Below, piece by piece: positions 6,485 to 14,175 of a DNA stretch of 16,299 nt. The position numbers and the translations under genes are program-made. Under the pieces are notes generated by a model. That model was not told the origin of the DNA and did not search any database. It worked only from the letters and a program-made list of their open reading frames with translations. This DNA is from an uncultured Candidatus Pelagibacter sp. (lineage in GTDB: Bacteria > Pseudomonadota > Alphaproteobacteria > Pelagibacterales > Pelagibacteraceae), in assembly GCA_913043015.1 (NCBI GenBank), contig CAJWKX010000006.1:1-16299 (forward strand). Reading direction: 5' to 3'. Numbering within the stretch: the stretch's first letter is position 1; each line of letters begins with the position of its first letter.

Positions 6485-7097
6485 TATTTAATTTATTTAA
6501 ATTTTTTAAAAAAATATCTATTTTTGAAATATCTTTTTGACCAGATGTTTCTAATCCCCCAGATATATCAATAATATCTGCTATTTTTATAAATTTATCA
6601 AGTTGATCATTATATTTAATATTTCCAGCAATCATTATTTTAGAGTTTAATTTAAAATTTATTAATAATGAATGATCAAAACTTAGACTTTTTTCATAAC
6701 CTTTGCTATCAAATAAAATTATATCTGAAACTTTTTCAAATAAATTATATTTTTTTATATCTTTTTCATCACCAATTGTAACTGCCGCTATTATTTTTTT
6801 TTTATATTTTGATTTAATGTAAGAAATTTCTTCAGAGTTAAGATCATAAATTTGAAAATAATCAAAATTTAAATCTTTTATTTTTTCAAGAAAATTTTTA
6901 GATGGTTTAACAAGTACTGCCACATATTTAGAATTTTTTTTATCTGTTCTTAACAATTTTTTGAGTTTTTCAAATTCAACATATCTTATTGATTTTTTAT
7001 AATTAACAATAAATCCAATAAAATTTGGTGGGCTAGGGTGCGATACAATAAAATTTAAAGTGGTTTGATCTTTAACTCCACAAATTTTTGCTTCCAT
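6474..7097 (-). CDS. trpF: Phosphoribosylanthranilate isomerase, divergent
   Basis: TIM-barrel enzyme that converts phosphoribosylanthranilate to CdRP in tryptophan synthesis. 207 residues, normal length. Catalytic Cys6 (KICGV) and Asp130 (LFDSKG) are present, as are the SIRYVE segment (usually SPRYV), VAVLV strand and the C-terminal DISGGLETSGQKD (usually DVSSGVE-PG-KD). Two common motifs are changed: VQLHG reads FQIYD (81-85) and LAGGL reads IAGNI (156-160, phosphate-binding side). Extremely Lys/Ile/Asn-rich. It is separated from pyrF by 4 bases and overlaps trpB by 11. trpE, trpG, trpD and trpC are not in this window. The family is identified from the catalytic pair plus position before trpB; activity is likely but the altered loops deserve a check. 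Confidence 0.87.
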   Translation of the reverse strand: MEAKICGVKDQTTLNFIVSHPSPPNFIGFIVNYKKSIRYVEFEKLKKLLRTDKKNSKYVAVLVKPSKNFLEKIKDLNFDYFQIYDLNSEEISYIKSKYKKKIIAAVTIGDEKDIKKYNLFEKVSDIILFDSKGYEKSLSFDHSLLINFKLNSKIMIAGNIKYNDQLDKFIKIADIIDISGGLETSGQKDISKIDIFLKNLNKLNNEN

Positions 7098-7101
7098 GAA
7101 G

Positions 7102-7800
7102 CTAATTTAGTGATTTAATCAATTTTTGTATATTTTTTTTTATTGAACCTTTGGTAATACTTCTGCCTATAACAATGGCAGTCGCTCCATTTTTAAAAGC
7201 TTTTTTTGGTGTAATTACTCTATTTTTATTTTGATCTTGAACACTATCTCCAGCTAGCCTGATACTAGGAGTTACAATTTCCATTTTTGCACAAATTTTT
7301 TTCAATATTGTTACTTCTTTTCCTGAACAAACAATTCCATCTAGTCCGGCAGACCTAGCCATTCTTGCTTGTTGAATAACTAAATTTTTAATTGATCTTG
7401 TGTGGCCTATTTCTTTCAAAGATTTATCTGAAATACTTGTAAGAACTGTTACTCCTAAAATCTTAAGTTTATTATTAACTTTTTTTGCAGATTTTTTTAT
7501 TGCTTTAAGCATTTCGTGCCCACCGTTGATATGCGCTGTAAGATATCTTATATTTTTTAAATCTTTTATAGATTTAACCGCAGAAGAACATGTATTTGGT
7601 ATGTCATTAAGCTTAAGATCTAAAAAAATATTTTTTTTTTTATCAATTTTAGACAGAAAAGATCTTCCAATTTTTGAATAAAAAAATTCTAATCCAAATT
7701 TATAACCAATGTTTAACTTATCAGTTGTCGTATCTTTAATAATTTTTAGAACTTTTTTAGGATCAGATGTATCACAGGCTATAAAAACTTTTTTATTCAT
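7102..7800 (-). CDS. pyrF: Orotidine 5'-phosphate decarboxylase
   Basis: Final step of UMP synthesis: decarboxylates OMP to UMP; cytoplasmic. 232 residues, standard for the bacterial group I enzyme. The catalytic array is intact: Lys34 in YKFGLE, then Asp61, Lys63 and Asp66 in LDLKLNDIPNT, which is nearly the textbook DxKxxDI signature. The phosphate-binding part is also normal (PSIRLAGDSVQDQ, then AIVIGRSIT). ATG start overlaps the ihfB stop by 8 bases; 4 bases separate it from trpF. A run of eleven A bases (7631-7641 on the opposite strand as T) codes for Lys54-Asn57 just before the active-site strand. Unlike trpF-trpB-trpA downstream, this protein is close to the family consensus. Confidence 0.95.
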   Translation of the reverse strand: MNKKVFIACDTSDPKKVLKIIKDTTTDKLNIGYKFGLEFFYSKIGRSFLSKIDKKKNIFLDLKLNDIPNTCSSAVKSIKDLKNIRYLTAHINGGHEMLKAIKKSAKKVNNKLKILGVTVLTSISDKSLKEIGHTRSIKNLVIQQARMARSAGLDGIVCSGKEVTILKKICAKMEIVTPSIRLAGDSVQDQNKNRVITPKKAFKNGATAIVIGRSITKGSIKKNIQKLIKSLN

Positions 7801-8083
7801 TATTATTTATTTTTTTAAACCACTTTTTGGACATTTTGAAATGTATTGCTATTTTTTTTTGAGTTTCAATTTTTTCATTAGTTTTTGGATTTCTTGATAT
7901 TCGAGCTTTTTGAATTCTAGTTTCCAAGGTAAAAATATCTCTTAGCTCAACTCTTTCACCTTTTTTTAGTGCATTTTCCATTTCATTTAAGATTATATCT
8001 AATAATTTTGATAGATCTTTACGTAGAAAATTGGGATACCCATCTGCGAGTTGTTTTAATAGATTTGATTTTACTACAGCCAA
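7793..8083 (-). CDS. ihfB: Integration host factor beta-type DNA-bending protein (HU/IHF family)
   Basis: Small nucleoid protein of the HU/IHF family, 96 residues. It has the two N-terminal helices, the GERVELRD hinge into the beta arm, and the RNPKTNEKIE motif with the intercalating proline at the arm tip, followed by HFKMSKKW (usually HFKPGKxL). The usual GFGSF turn reads DIFTLE. Its position directly after rpsA is the classic proteobacterial place for the IHF beta subunit, which is why IHF-beta is preferred over HU. The start is TTG at 8083; an in-frame TAA lies immediately upstream and no ATG fits the N-terminal homology, so TTG is forced. Five bases separate it from rpsA; it overlaps pyrF by 8. 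The partner IhfA is not in the window. Confidence 0.9.
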   Translation of the reverse strand: MAVVKSNLLKQLADGYPNFLRKDLSKLLDIILNEMENALKKGERVELRDIFTLETRIQKARISRNPKTNEKIETQKKIAIHFKMSKKWFKKINNNE

Positions 8084-8088
8084 TTAGC

Positions 8089-9825
8089 TTATTCTTCTGT
8101 CTTTTTTTTATTTTTATCTTCTAACTTATCTGAAAGAGTAGAAAACGGAAGGTTTTTTCCTGAAAGAGGAGAGGAAAACTTGGATACAGCCTCCTTGTTC
8201 TGTAACTCTTCTAACAATTTTATACTTAAACTCGCTTTTCTATTATTTAAAGCTAATTCAGAAATTGCAGCATCAATTCTTTCTCCACCAACAAATCTAG
8301 AGGGCCTTGCATCTGCTGCATTGATAGCTATTTGCGATTTTTTGATCAAAAATTCGAGTTCACATCCTTCTGGTTTTACTACTAAACCCTTATTATCAGA
8401 TGAAATAACTTTTACAGTTACTGCATCATTGACATTTTTATTTGAGAACCAATCAAAAGGATTTGGTTGAGTCTGTTTCAAGCCTACCCTAACTTTTTGA
8501 TCATCTTTTTTTATTTCTAAAATTTTAACTTTTAACTTATCTCCTTTCATATAATTTTTTAGCTTCTCTTCTGGTTTTCCTGTGTATGAAAGGTCATTTG
8601 AATGCAAAAATCCATCTATTTCAAAACCATCAATTCTTAAGTAAATAGCATATTCATTAATACTTGTAATTGTGCCTTCGATTTCTGATCCAACTGGATA
8701 CTTCTTTTCTAATACTTTATAAGGATTTTCTTTTGTTAATCTATGAGATATAGCTACTCTTCTTTTTTCTTTATTTATTTCTGTAATAATGCAGTCAATT
8801 TCATCTCCAACTTTAAATAGTTTTTTTGCCGAAACATTTTTTTTGACCCAACTTAGCTCACTTGAATGAAGTAAAGTGCTTAATCCGGGCTCAAGTTCAC
8901 AAAAGCAACCATAATCAGTAATTTTAACAACTTTAACTTTATATGGTTTATTAAGTTCGTAATTTGAAATATGATTAAATGGATCTGGAGATAATTGTTT
9001 AATTGAACATCCTACTTGTAATTTTTCTTTATCAACTGAAATCACAAGCAAATCATGTTTTTCACCAATATTAAAAATTTCATCAGGGTGATTTACTCTA
9101 GAATAAGAAATTTCTTGCAAGTGAACAAGAACATCCAGCTCACCACTATTAACATCGAAAAAACATCCAAAAGAGCTGTAACCTTTTACAACAGCATCTT
9201 TAATGACATCTCCTACTTTATATTTTTCAATTATTTTTGCTTTATCTTCTTTTTTGTTTGATGTAACTATTTGTCTTCTAGAGACACAAGCATTTCCTCT
9301 AATTCTATCTAATTTGATTAACGCAAATTTTTGTGGTTCATTCATTAAATGCGAAATATCTTTAAGAGGCTTATCTGAAATTTGCGATCCCGGACAAAAC
9401 ATTAATGAACCTGTATCAATATGTTCTACAATTACTCCACCTTTGCATTTAGATATGATTTTACCCAATATAGATTCATTTGCTTCATAAGCTTTTTCTA
9501 ATTTATACCAACCTTTAATTTTTTGAGCTTTAATAGCTGAAACAATTACATCGCCGTTTTTATCCTCTATTTTTTCTAATAGAACTGAAATTTTTGAACC
9601 TTCTTTTATTTTATCTATAAGATTAATACTTTTTATTTCATTTATATCTAAAACAGGTTCTGATTTAAGTCCTTCAACAAATAAAAAAACAAATTTGTCA
9701 GTTATTTTAGTAACTATACCATCAATTATTTTACCTTCTTCTATTTTTGTTTTTGATAACTGGCTGTTTAATAAATTTTCGAATTCTTTCGTAGCTGGTG
9801 AAGAAATATCTTTATAAATTTCCAT
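8089..9825 (-). CDS. rpsA: 30S ribosomal protein S1
   Basis: Largest 30S protein, binds mRNA leaders and helps unfold them for initiation, especially for mRNAs with weak Shine-Dalgarno sites. 578 residues with six S1 (OB-fold) repeats at roughly 31-105, 116-187, 200-280, 285-366, 375-457 and 462-540, the full proteobacterial set. Repeats 1 and 2, which dock on the ribosome, are the most diverged; repeats 3-5 are the best conserved (for example YSSFGCFFDV, ITDYGCFCEL). The C-terminus is Lys/Glu-rich. The ATG lies 14 bases inside the end of cmk and has no purine-rich Shine-Dalgarno, only A-rich sequence, which fits the known S1-dependent, autoregulated initiation of rpsA in E. coli. Gene order cmk-rpsA-ihfB is widely conserved. 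Confidence 0.96.
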   Translation of the reverse strand: MEIYKDISSPATKEFENLLNSQLSKTKIEEGKIIDGIVTKITDKFVFLFVEGLKSEPVLDINEIKSINLIDKIKEGSKISVLLEKIEDKNGDVIVSAIKAQKIKGWYKLEKAYEANESILGKIISKCKGGVIVEHIDTGSLMFCPGSQISDKPLKDISHLMNEPQKFALIKLDRIRGNACVSRRQIVTSNKKEDKAKIIEKYKVGDVIKDAVVKGYSSFGCFFDVNSGELDVLVHLQEISYSRVNHPDEIFNIGEKHDLLVISVDKEKLQVGCSIKQLSPDPFNHISNYELNKPYKVKVVKITDYGCFCELEPGLSTLLHSSELSWVKKNVSAKKLFKVGDEIDCIITEINKEKRRVAISHRLTKENPYKVLEKKYPVGSEIEGTITSINEYAIYLRIDGFEIDGFLHSNDLSYTGKPEEKLKNYMKGDKLKVKILEIKKDDQKVRVGLKQTQPNPFDWFSNKNVNDAVTVKVISSDNKGLVVKPEGCELEFLIKKSQIAINAADARPSRFVGGERIDAAISELALNNRKASLSIKLLEELQNKEAVSKFSSPLSGKNLPFSTLSDKLEDKNKKKTEE

Positions 9826-10474
9826 GTTTTTTGTTTTCGATGGCTTTTGCTACTAATTTAGTTAATCTAGCCTCCATTTGTTTCATACTTAAATTAGTGG
9901 TGTCAACTAATACAGCACCTTTTACAAAAAGCAAAGGGCTTTCTTTTCTATTCATATCGCTAAAATCTCTTAATTTTAGAGCTTTTTCAACCTCTTTAAT
10001 TTTAACTTTTTTGTTTATTTTTTCAAATTCTTTGAATCGCCTTTTTGCTTTTTCTTTTGTCGAGCACTTAAAATATATTTTTAAGTCTGCATTTGGCATA
10101 ATTTTTGAAGCAATATCTCGTCCTTCGATAATTACTTTTTTATTTTTTTTTATAAAGTCTAGTTGAAACAATTTAAGTGATTTTCTTATGTATTTTTTTT
10201 TAGCAATAATTGAAGATAATTTTGTAACATTAGTATTATAAAGTTTTTTTGTTGAAAGTTTTTTTAAATTTAAATTTTTTGCAACTTTTTTAATAAAATT
10301 ATGATTATATTTCCTATTATTTTTTATAATTCTTAATGCTAGGTACCTATATAATTTTCCAGAAGAAAGTAATTTAAAACCGAATCTTTTGGCTATTATT
10401 TTACTTCCTGTAGTTTTTCCTGAAGCCGAGCTTCCATCTACACCAATTGAAAAAATAAAATTATTTTTTTTCAC
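9812..10474 (-). CDS. cmk: Cytidylate kinase
   Basis: Phosphorylates CMP and dCMP with ATP; cytoplasmic. 220 residues, normal length. P-loop GSSASGKTT at 14-22 (often GPxGSGKGT), the LLSSGKLYRYLAL segment (usual DTGAMYRA), the EGRDIASKIMPNADLKIYF nucleotide-binding part and the RDFSDMNRKESPL and LVDTTNLS motifs are all in family order. The start is GTG at 10474, overlapping the aroA stop as GTGA, so translation is probably coupled. It overlaps rpsA by 14 bases. Runs of 8-9 A/T are frequent in its middle part, which is very Lys-rich (about residues 50-105). Confidence 0.93.
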   Translation of the reverse strand: MKKNNFIFSIGVDGSSASGKTTGSKIIAKRFGFKLLSSGKLYRYLALRIIKNNRKYNHNFIKKVAKNLNLKKLSTKKLYNTNVTKLSSIIAKKKYIRKSLKLFQLDFIKKNKKVIIEGRDIASKIMPNADLKIYFKCSTKEKAKRRFKEFEKINKKVKIKEVEKALKLRDFSDMNRKESPLLFVKGAVLVDTTNLSMKQMEARLTKLVAKAIENKKHGNL

Positions 10475-11799
10475 TGATTTATTTTTCCTCCCAAAGATTT
10501 AATTAAAGAGAAAAATTTAGGAAAAGATGTTTTTATAGAATCTTTATCATAAATTTTCCATTTACCACCCAAAGAAAGAGCAGCAATACATGACATCATA
10601 AATACCCTATGGTCTTTCATAAAATTTTTTACAACATAACTTTTATTTAGGTTTAGATTTGGATTGCCATAAATTTTTATATCTTTATTGGTACTAATGA
10701 TTTTGACACCCATCATTCTTAAAATTTTTGTAGCAACTTTAAGTCTTGGACTTTCTTTTTGATTAAGTTCACTTAAATTTCTAAAATAAGAAACACCTTT
10801 AGCTTTTGATGCAATCAAAAAAATTATTAAAAATTCATCAATTGCTCTACTATTTAATTCTGATGGACAATTAATTGATTTCAAATTTCTACAGCTTCTA
10901 ACAAAAATATCAGCTATTTTTTCTCCCTTATAAATTTTTTTATTTTTAAATCTAATTTTTGCATTCATTTTATTTAATATGTCTATAATACCCGTTCTTG
11001 ATTTGTTGATATTTGCATTTTTAATAAGTATTTTAGAATCTTCTGACAACAATGTTAATGCAATAAAAAAAGCGCTGGAGCTAATATCCGAAGGAATATT
11101 ATAGTTAAAACCTTTATAGTTTTTTTGCCCAATTATTTCAATAAAATCAAATTTTTTTTCTTTTTTGATTTTTATTGGAAGTTTTAAAGTTTTAAAAAAA
11201 TTTTCAGTATGGTCTCTCGATTTTTTTGCTTTAATTTTTGTTATTCCAGGAGTATTAAGCGCTGCAAACATAACACAACTTTTGCATTGAGCAGATCCTT
11301 TATTTTCAAAATAATTTATTGGTCTCAAAAATTTGCTTCCAAGAATTTCAATAGGTAATTTATTTTTGTTTGATTTAATATTAATCCCAAATAATCTAAG
11401 TGGATCTATTACTCTTGAAAAGTCTCTTCTTGAAAGGCTTTTGTCACCTATTAGTTTCACAGTTTTATCTGATTTTGCCAAAACTCCTAAAATTATTCTT
11501 GAAAAAGTACCTGAATTTCCAGCATTAATAGTTGTATTTTTTTTAATTAAGAACGAATTTAATCCTTTACCATTTATTTCACAAAATTTTTTTGTTTTAT
11601 TTATTTTAATACCAAGCTTTTTTAATGCTTTTAGAGCATTATTTACATCTTCAGATTCCAAAAGATTATATGCTCTTGATTTGCCAGTAGCCTGTGCTGC
11701 CAACAAAACCCACCTTATAGATAAACTTTTATCAGCACTGACAAAGATTTTTTTGTTGAAAGATTTAATTTTATTCTTAATTAAAACAAAGCTGGACAT
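10471..11799 (-). CDS. aroA: 3-phosphoshikimate 1-carboxyvinyltransferase (EPSP synthase)
   Basis: Sixth step of the shikimate pathway: shikimate-3-phosphate plus PEP gives EPSP, feeding aromatic amino acids including the tryptophan branch encoded further down the same gene run. 442 residues, normal. Key segments: KSLSIRWVLLAAQ near the start (substrate Lys), NAGNSGTFSR (PEP loop; E. coli has GNAGTAMRP, so the Pro after Arg is Ile here), SLSRRDFSRVIDPL, SRDHTENFF, SSSAFFIAL, the catalytic Asp in RAIDEF, NQKESPRL and MKDHRVFM. The motif variants resemble class II enzymes more than the E. coli class I form, as is usual in alphaproteobacteria. Starts with ATG 7 bases after lptB and overlaps cmk by 4. 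Confidence 0.94.
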   Translation of the reverse strand: MSSFVLIKNKIKSFNKKIFVSADKSLSIRWVLLAAQATGKSRAYNLLESEDVNNALKALKKLGIKINKTKKFCEINGKGLNSFLIKKNTTINAGNSGTFSRIILGVLAKSDKTVKLIGDKSLSRRDFSRVIDPLRLFGINIKSNKNKLPIEILGSKFLRPINYFENKGSAQCKSCVMFAALNTPGITKIKAKKSRDHTENFFKTLKLPIKIKKEKKFDFIEIIGQKNYKGFNYNIPSDISSSAFFIALTLLSEDSKILIKNANINKSRTGIIDILNKMNAKIRFKNKKIYKGEKIADIFVRSCRNLKSINCPSELNSRAIDEFLIIFLIASKAKGVSYFRNLSELNQKESPRLKVATKILRMMGVKIISTNKDIKIYGNPNLNLNKSYVVKNFMKDHRVFMMSCIAALSLGGKWKIYDKDSIKTSFPKFFSLIKSLGGKINQ

Positions 11800-11806
11800 T
11801 AATAAT

Positions 11807-12583
11807 TTAATTTATCTTAAATTCTTCACCAAAATATGCTGATTTAGCTTTAGCATTATTTACGAGCTCATCAGGAGTTCCGTGTGCAATAATATGCCCA
11901 TTTGATAAAATTATTGCTTTGTCAACACAAGACAAAAGATCTCTTGCTTGGTGATCACAGATACATATTGTAATATTATCGATAGTTTGAAGATTCACGA
12001 TGGTCTGTTGGAGCATTCTAATAGTTAATACATCCAATGCCGCGAAGCATTCGTCTAATAATAGTATATTTGGATCATTAATTAATGCCATTGCTATAAC
12101 TAGTTTTTTTTTTTGACCTCCTGATAAAAATTTTGCTTTAGTATCTAAAGTAGAATCCAACTCAAATTTGGAGATTAAATTATTTATTTTCAATATTCTT
12201 TCTGATTTATTTTTTATTTGAATTTCAGCTACAGATTTTAAATTTTCTATCAAAGTTAAATCATGAAAAAAACCTCCATGTTGAGGAACATAGCCTATTT
12301 TGAATTTAGTAGCCCTTTCATATATTGGGTAATTTGTAACATCCTTACCATTCAATACCACTTTTCCATAATTAGGTTTCATCAATCCTGAAATTAAATA
12401 AAAAATTGTTGATTTACCCACCCCATTGGGTCCTAACATTCCCATTATTTCACCTTTATTTATTTTAAAGGATAAATTACTGAAAATTTCTCTTTTATTG
12501 TACGACATGGATATATCTTTTAATTCTATTTGTGTTTGTTCATCTTTGAATGATTTTATTCTAAATTTTTTTATAATTCCCAT
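11807..12583 (-). CDS. lptB: LPS transport ABC ATPase LptB
   Basis: Cytoplasmic ATPase of the LptB2FG transporter that extracts lipopolysaccharide from the inner membrane. 258 residues, about 17 longer than E. coli LptB because of an N-terminal basic stretch. Walker A GPNGVGKST (51-59), Q-loop PQHGGFF (100-106), signature LSGGQKKKL (153-161; the E. coli form is LSGGERRR), Walker B LLLDECFAALD with Glu178, and switch His211 (CDHQARD). The DEPFAG motif of LptB reads DECFAA. Eleven A bases in a row code for the lysines of the signature motif. Placed 2 bases after lptC, which separates LptB from general branched-chain amino acid ATPases. lptA is not between them, and rpoN, often next in other alphaproteobacteria, is replaced by aroA. 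Confidence 0.9.
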   Translation of the reverse strand: MGIIKKFRIKSFKDEQTQIELKDISMSYNKREIFSNLSFKINKGEIMGMLGPNGVGKSTIFYLISGLMKPNYGKVVLNGKDVTNYPIYERATKFKIGYVPQHGGFFHDLTLIENLKSVAEIQIKNKSERILKINNLISKFELDSTLDTKAKFLSGGQKKKLVIAMALINDPNILLLDECFAALDVLTIRMLQQTIVNLQTIDNITICICDHQARDLLSCVDKAIILSNGHIIAHGTPDELVNNAKAKSAYFGEEFKIN

Positions 12584-12585
12584 AA

Positions 12586-13188
12586 TTATTTACTTTTAAT
12601 TTTAACTTTTTCAGAGCTTTCAAACATTTGTACTATTATATCACCTGTTAGTAAATCTAAATTAATTTTATCGGCATTCATTTTTGAAATACTATTTGTA
12701 AAATAAATATTATTGTACATCAAAGCTAAATTATCTTTAAAAAAAAGATCTAGATTATCACTTTTAATCTCATTATCTTCAAATTTAGCAATGACACCAC
12801 CGGAAAATTTTGTATCAAAATTTATTGAATTATATTCGGCATAATCAGAAAAAATTAATATAGGAGATTTTTTAATTAAATTAATTTTAGCGTTGACTTT
12901 TTGTAATATTAGGATGTTTTGATTTTCTAATTTAGTTTCTCCTAGCTCAGACTTAACAATATATTTGTTTCCTCTGCTATCTATTGACTTGTATTCTAAA
13001 TTTTCAATTATGCTGCTTGAATCTTCAGATGAATCTGATCGATCTTTAGAATCTCTTAGAACTGTTTTGTTTAAGGTTTCTTTTACTTCTGCTACTTTTA
13101 CTTCTGAAAAATAATTTTTAAATACCAAATAAGAAATCAAAAGAATCAATGCAAATAGAAATATTTGCAAAATTGATTTCAAGTTCAT
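12586..13188 (-). CDS. lptC: LPS export protein LptC
   Basis: Inner-membrane-anchored periplasmic protein that passes lipopolysaccharide from LptB2FG toward the LptA bridge. 200 residues: one N-terminal membrane helix at about 6-23 (LQIFLFALILLISYLVF), no signal cleavage site, an acidic Ser/Asp-rich linker at 46-59, then a beta-jellyroll-like region from about 61 with the LptC pattern (LEYKSIDSRGNKYIVKSELGE) and a C-terminus MNADKINLDLLTGDI. Sequence similarity in this family is low, so much of the support is context: the ATG directly abuts the kdsD stop and lptB follows 2 bases downstream. With lptA not between lptC and lptB, this protein might hand LPS to a bridge protein encoded elsewhere. 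Confidence 0.85.
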   Translation of the reverse strand: MNLKSILQIFLFALILLISYLVFKNYFSEVKVAEVKETLNKTVLRDSKDRSDSSEDSSSIIENLEYKSIDSRGNKYIVKSELGETKLENQNILILQKVNAKINLIKKSPILIFSDYAEYNSINFDTKFSGGVIAKFEDNEIKSDNLDLFFKDNLALMYNNIYFTNSISKMNADKINLDLLTGDIIVQMFESSEKVKIKSK

Positions 13189-14175
13189 TTATGTAATATT
13201 TGCTTTTAGAATATTATGAATATGCAATAACCCAATTGTTTTTTTAGTATTTTTTTTATTATGAACACATAGGCTGGTGATTTTATTTGTGTTCATTATC
13301 GATAAAGCTAGAGCAGCTAATATACTTTTTTCGACTGATATTGGTTTTGATTTCATAATTTTTTTTGTCGTTAAATTTTTTAAATTATCATTTTTTTCTG
13401 CCACTCTTTTTAAGTCGCCATCACTTATTATACCAGTTGTTAAATTTTTTTTATTTCTAACTATAAGAACACCCAAGTTTTTTTTCGTCATAACTTTTAT
13501 AGCATTTTTCATTAGCACATCTTCTTTAACAAAAGGAATTTTGTTTCCAATAATCATCAAGTCTTCTACTGTTTTTAATTTAGCTCCAAGACTACCACTA
13601 GGATGAAATTTTTTAAAATCTAGTTTATCAAATTTTCTATACTTCATGGTAGCTATAGCCAAAGCATCACCAATACTCAATTGAACTATTGTAGATGAGG
13701 TAGGAACTATATTTTCTGGTCCAGCTTCAGCTACATTAGGAGTTAATAATTTAATGTCAGAAAATTTATATAAAAGAGAATTTTTTTGTGACACAATACC
13801 TATCAAAACAATTCTTTTATTTCTATTTGCGTATTGAATTATATTTTTTAATTCTGCTGTTTCTCCGCTGAAACTAATTAAAATTAAAACATCATTTGAG
13901 CTATTACCAATTGAACCCAAATCACCATGAGAGCATGCACTTGCATCTACAAAAAAAGATGGAACACCAACAGAGGAAAATGTTGAGGAAATTTTTTTAG
14001 CAATAATACCCGATTTACCTACTCCAGATATTATAACTTTACCATTTTTACAATTTAGAATAGCTTCGACAGCTTTATTAAACGATTTATTAATACCTGA
14101 TTTAAGTTTTTTTAGAGATTTTATTTCCGTTTCAATAACATCTTTTGCTATTGCTTGAAAATTTGTTTTTTTCAT
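13189..14175 (-). CDS. kdsD: Arabinose-5-phosphate isomerase (KdsD/KpsF)
   Basis: Converts ribulose-5-phosphate to arabinose-5-phosphate, the precursor of the LPS sugar Kdo. From the ATG at 14175 the protein has 328 residues, the same as E. coli KdsD. SIS domain at about 40-175 with SGVGKSGIIAKK (Lys54), the SHGDLG and SFSGETAE (Glu105) motifs, EAGPENIVPTSST and KFHPSGSLG (His191); two CBS domains follow at about 205-260 and 272-328. A TTG twelve bases upstream in the same frame is possible, but the ATG gives a TAATG junction with rnd and fits the family N-terminus, so it is preferred. Followed without spacer by lptC. KpsF/GutQ paralogs look alike; the LPS context supports KdsD. Confidence 0.93.
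   Translation of the reverse strand: MKKTNFQAIAKDVIETEIKSLKKLKSGINKSFNKAVEAILNCKNGKVIISGVGKSGIIAKKISSTFSSVGVPSFFVDASACSHGDLGSIGNSSNDVLILISFSGETAELKNIIQYANRNKRIVLIGIVSQKNSLLYKFSDIKLLTPNVAEAGPENIVPTSSTIVQLSIGDALAIATMKYRKFDKLDFKKFHPSGSLGAKLKTVEDLMIIGNKIPFVKEDVLMKNAIKVMTKKNLGVLIVRNKKNLTTGIISDGDLKRVAEKNDNLKNLTTKKIMKSKPISVEKSILAALALSIMNTNKITSLCVHNKKNTKKTIGLLHIHNILKANIT

Noticed and set aside
7793..8083. Plain HU protein instead of IHF-beta
   Set aside because: Not excluded by sequence alone, but the location directly after rpsA is the standard ihfB position.
13277..13606. Long opposite-strand ORFs over kdsD, aroA, rpsA, cmk and trpB
   Set aside because: They are antisense shadows of clearly conserved genes, rich in Phe, Leu and Ile from poly-T, and show no family motif.
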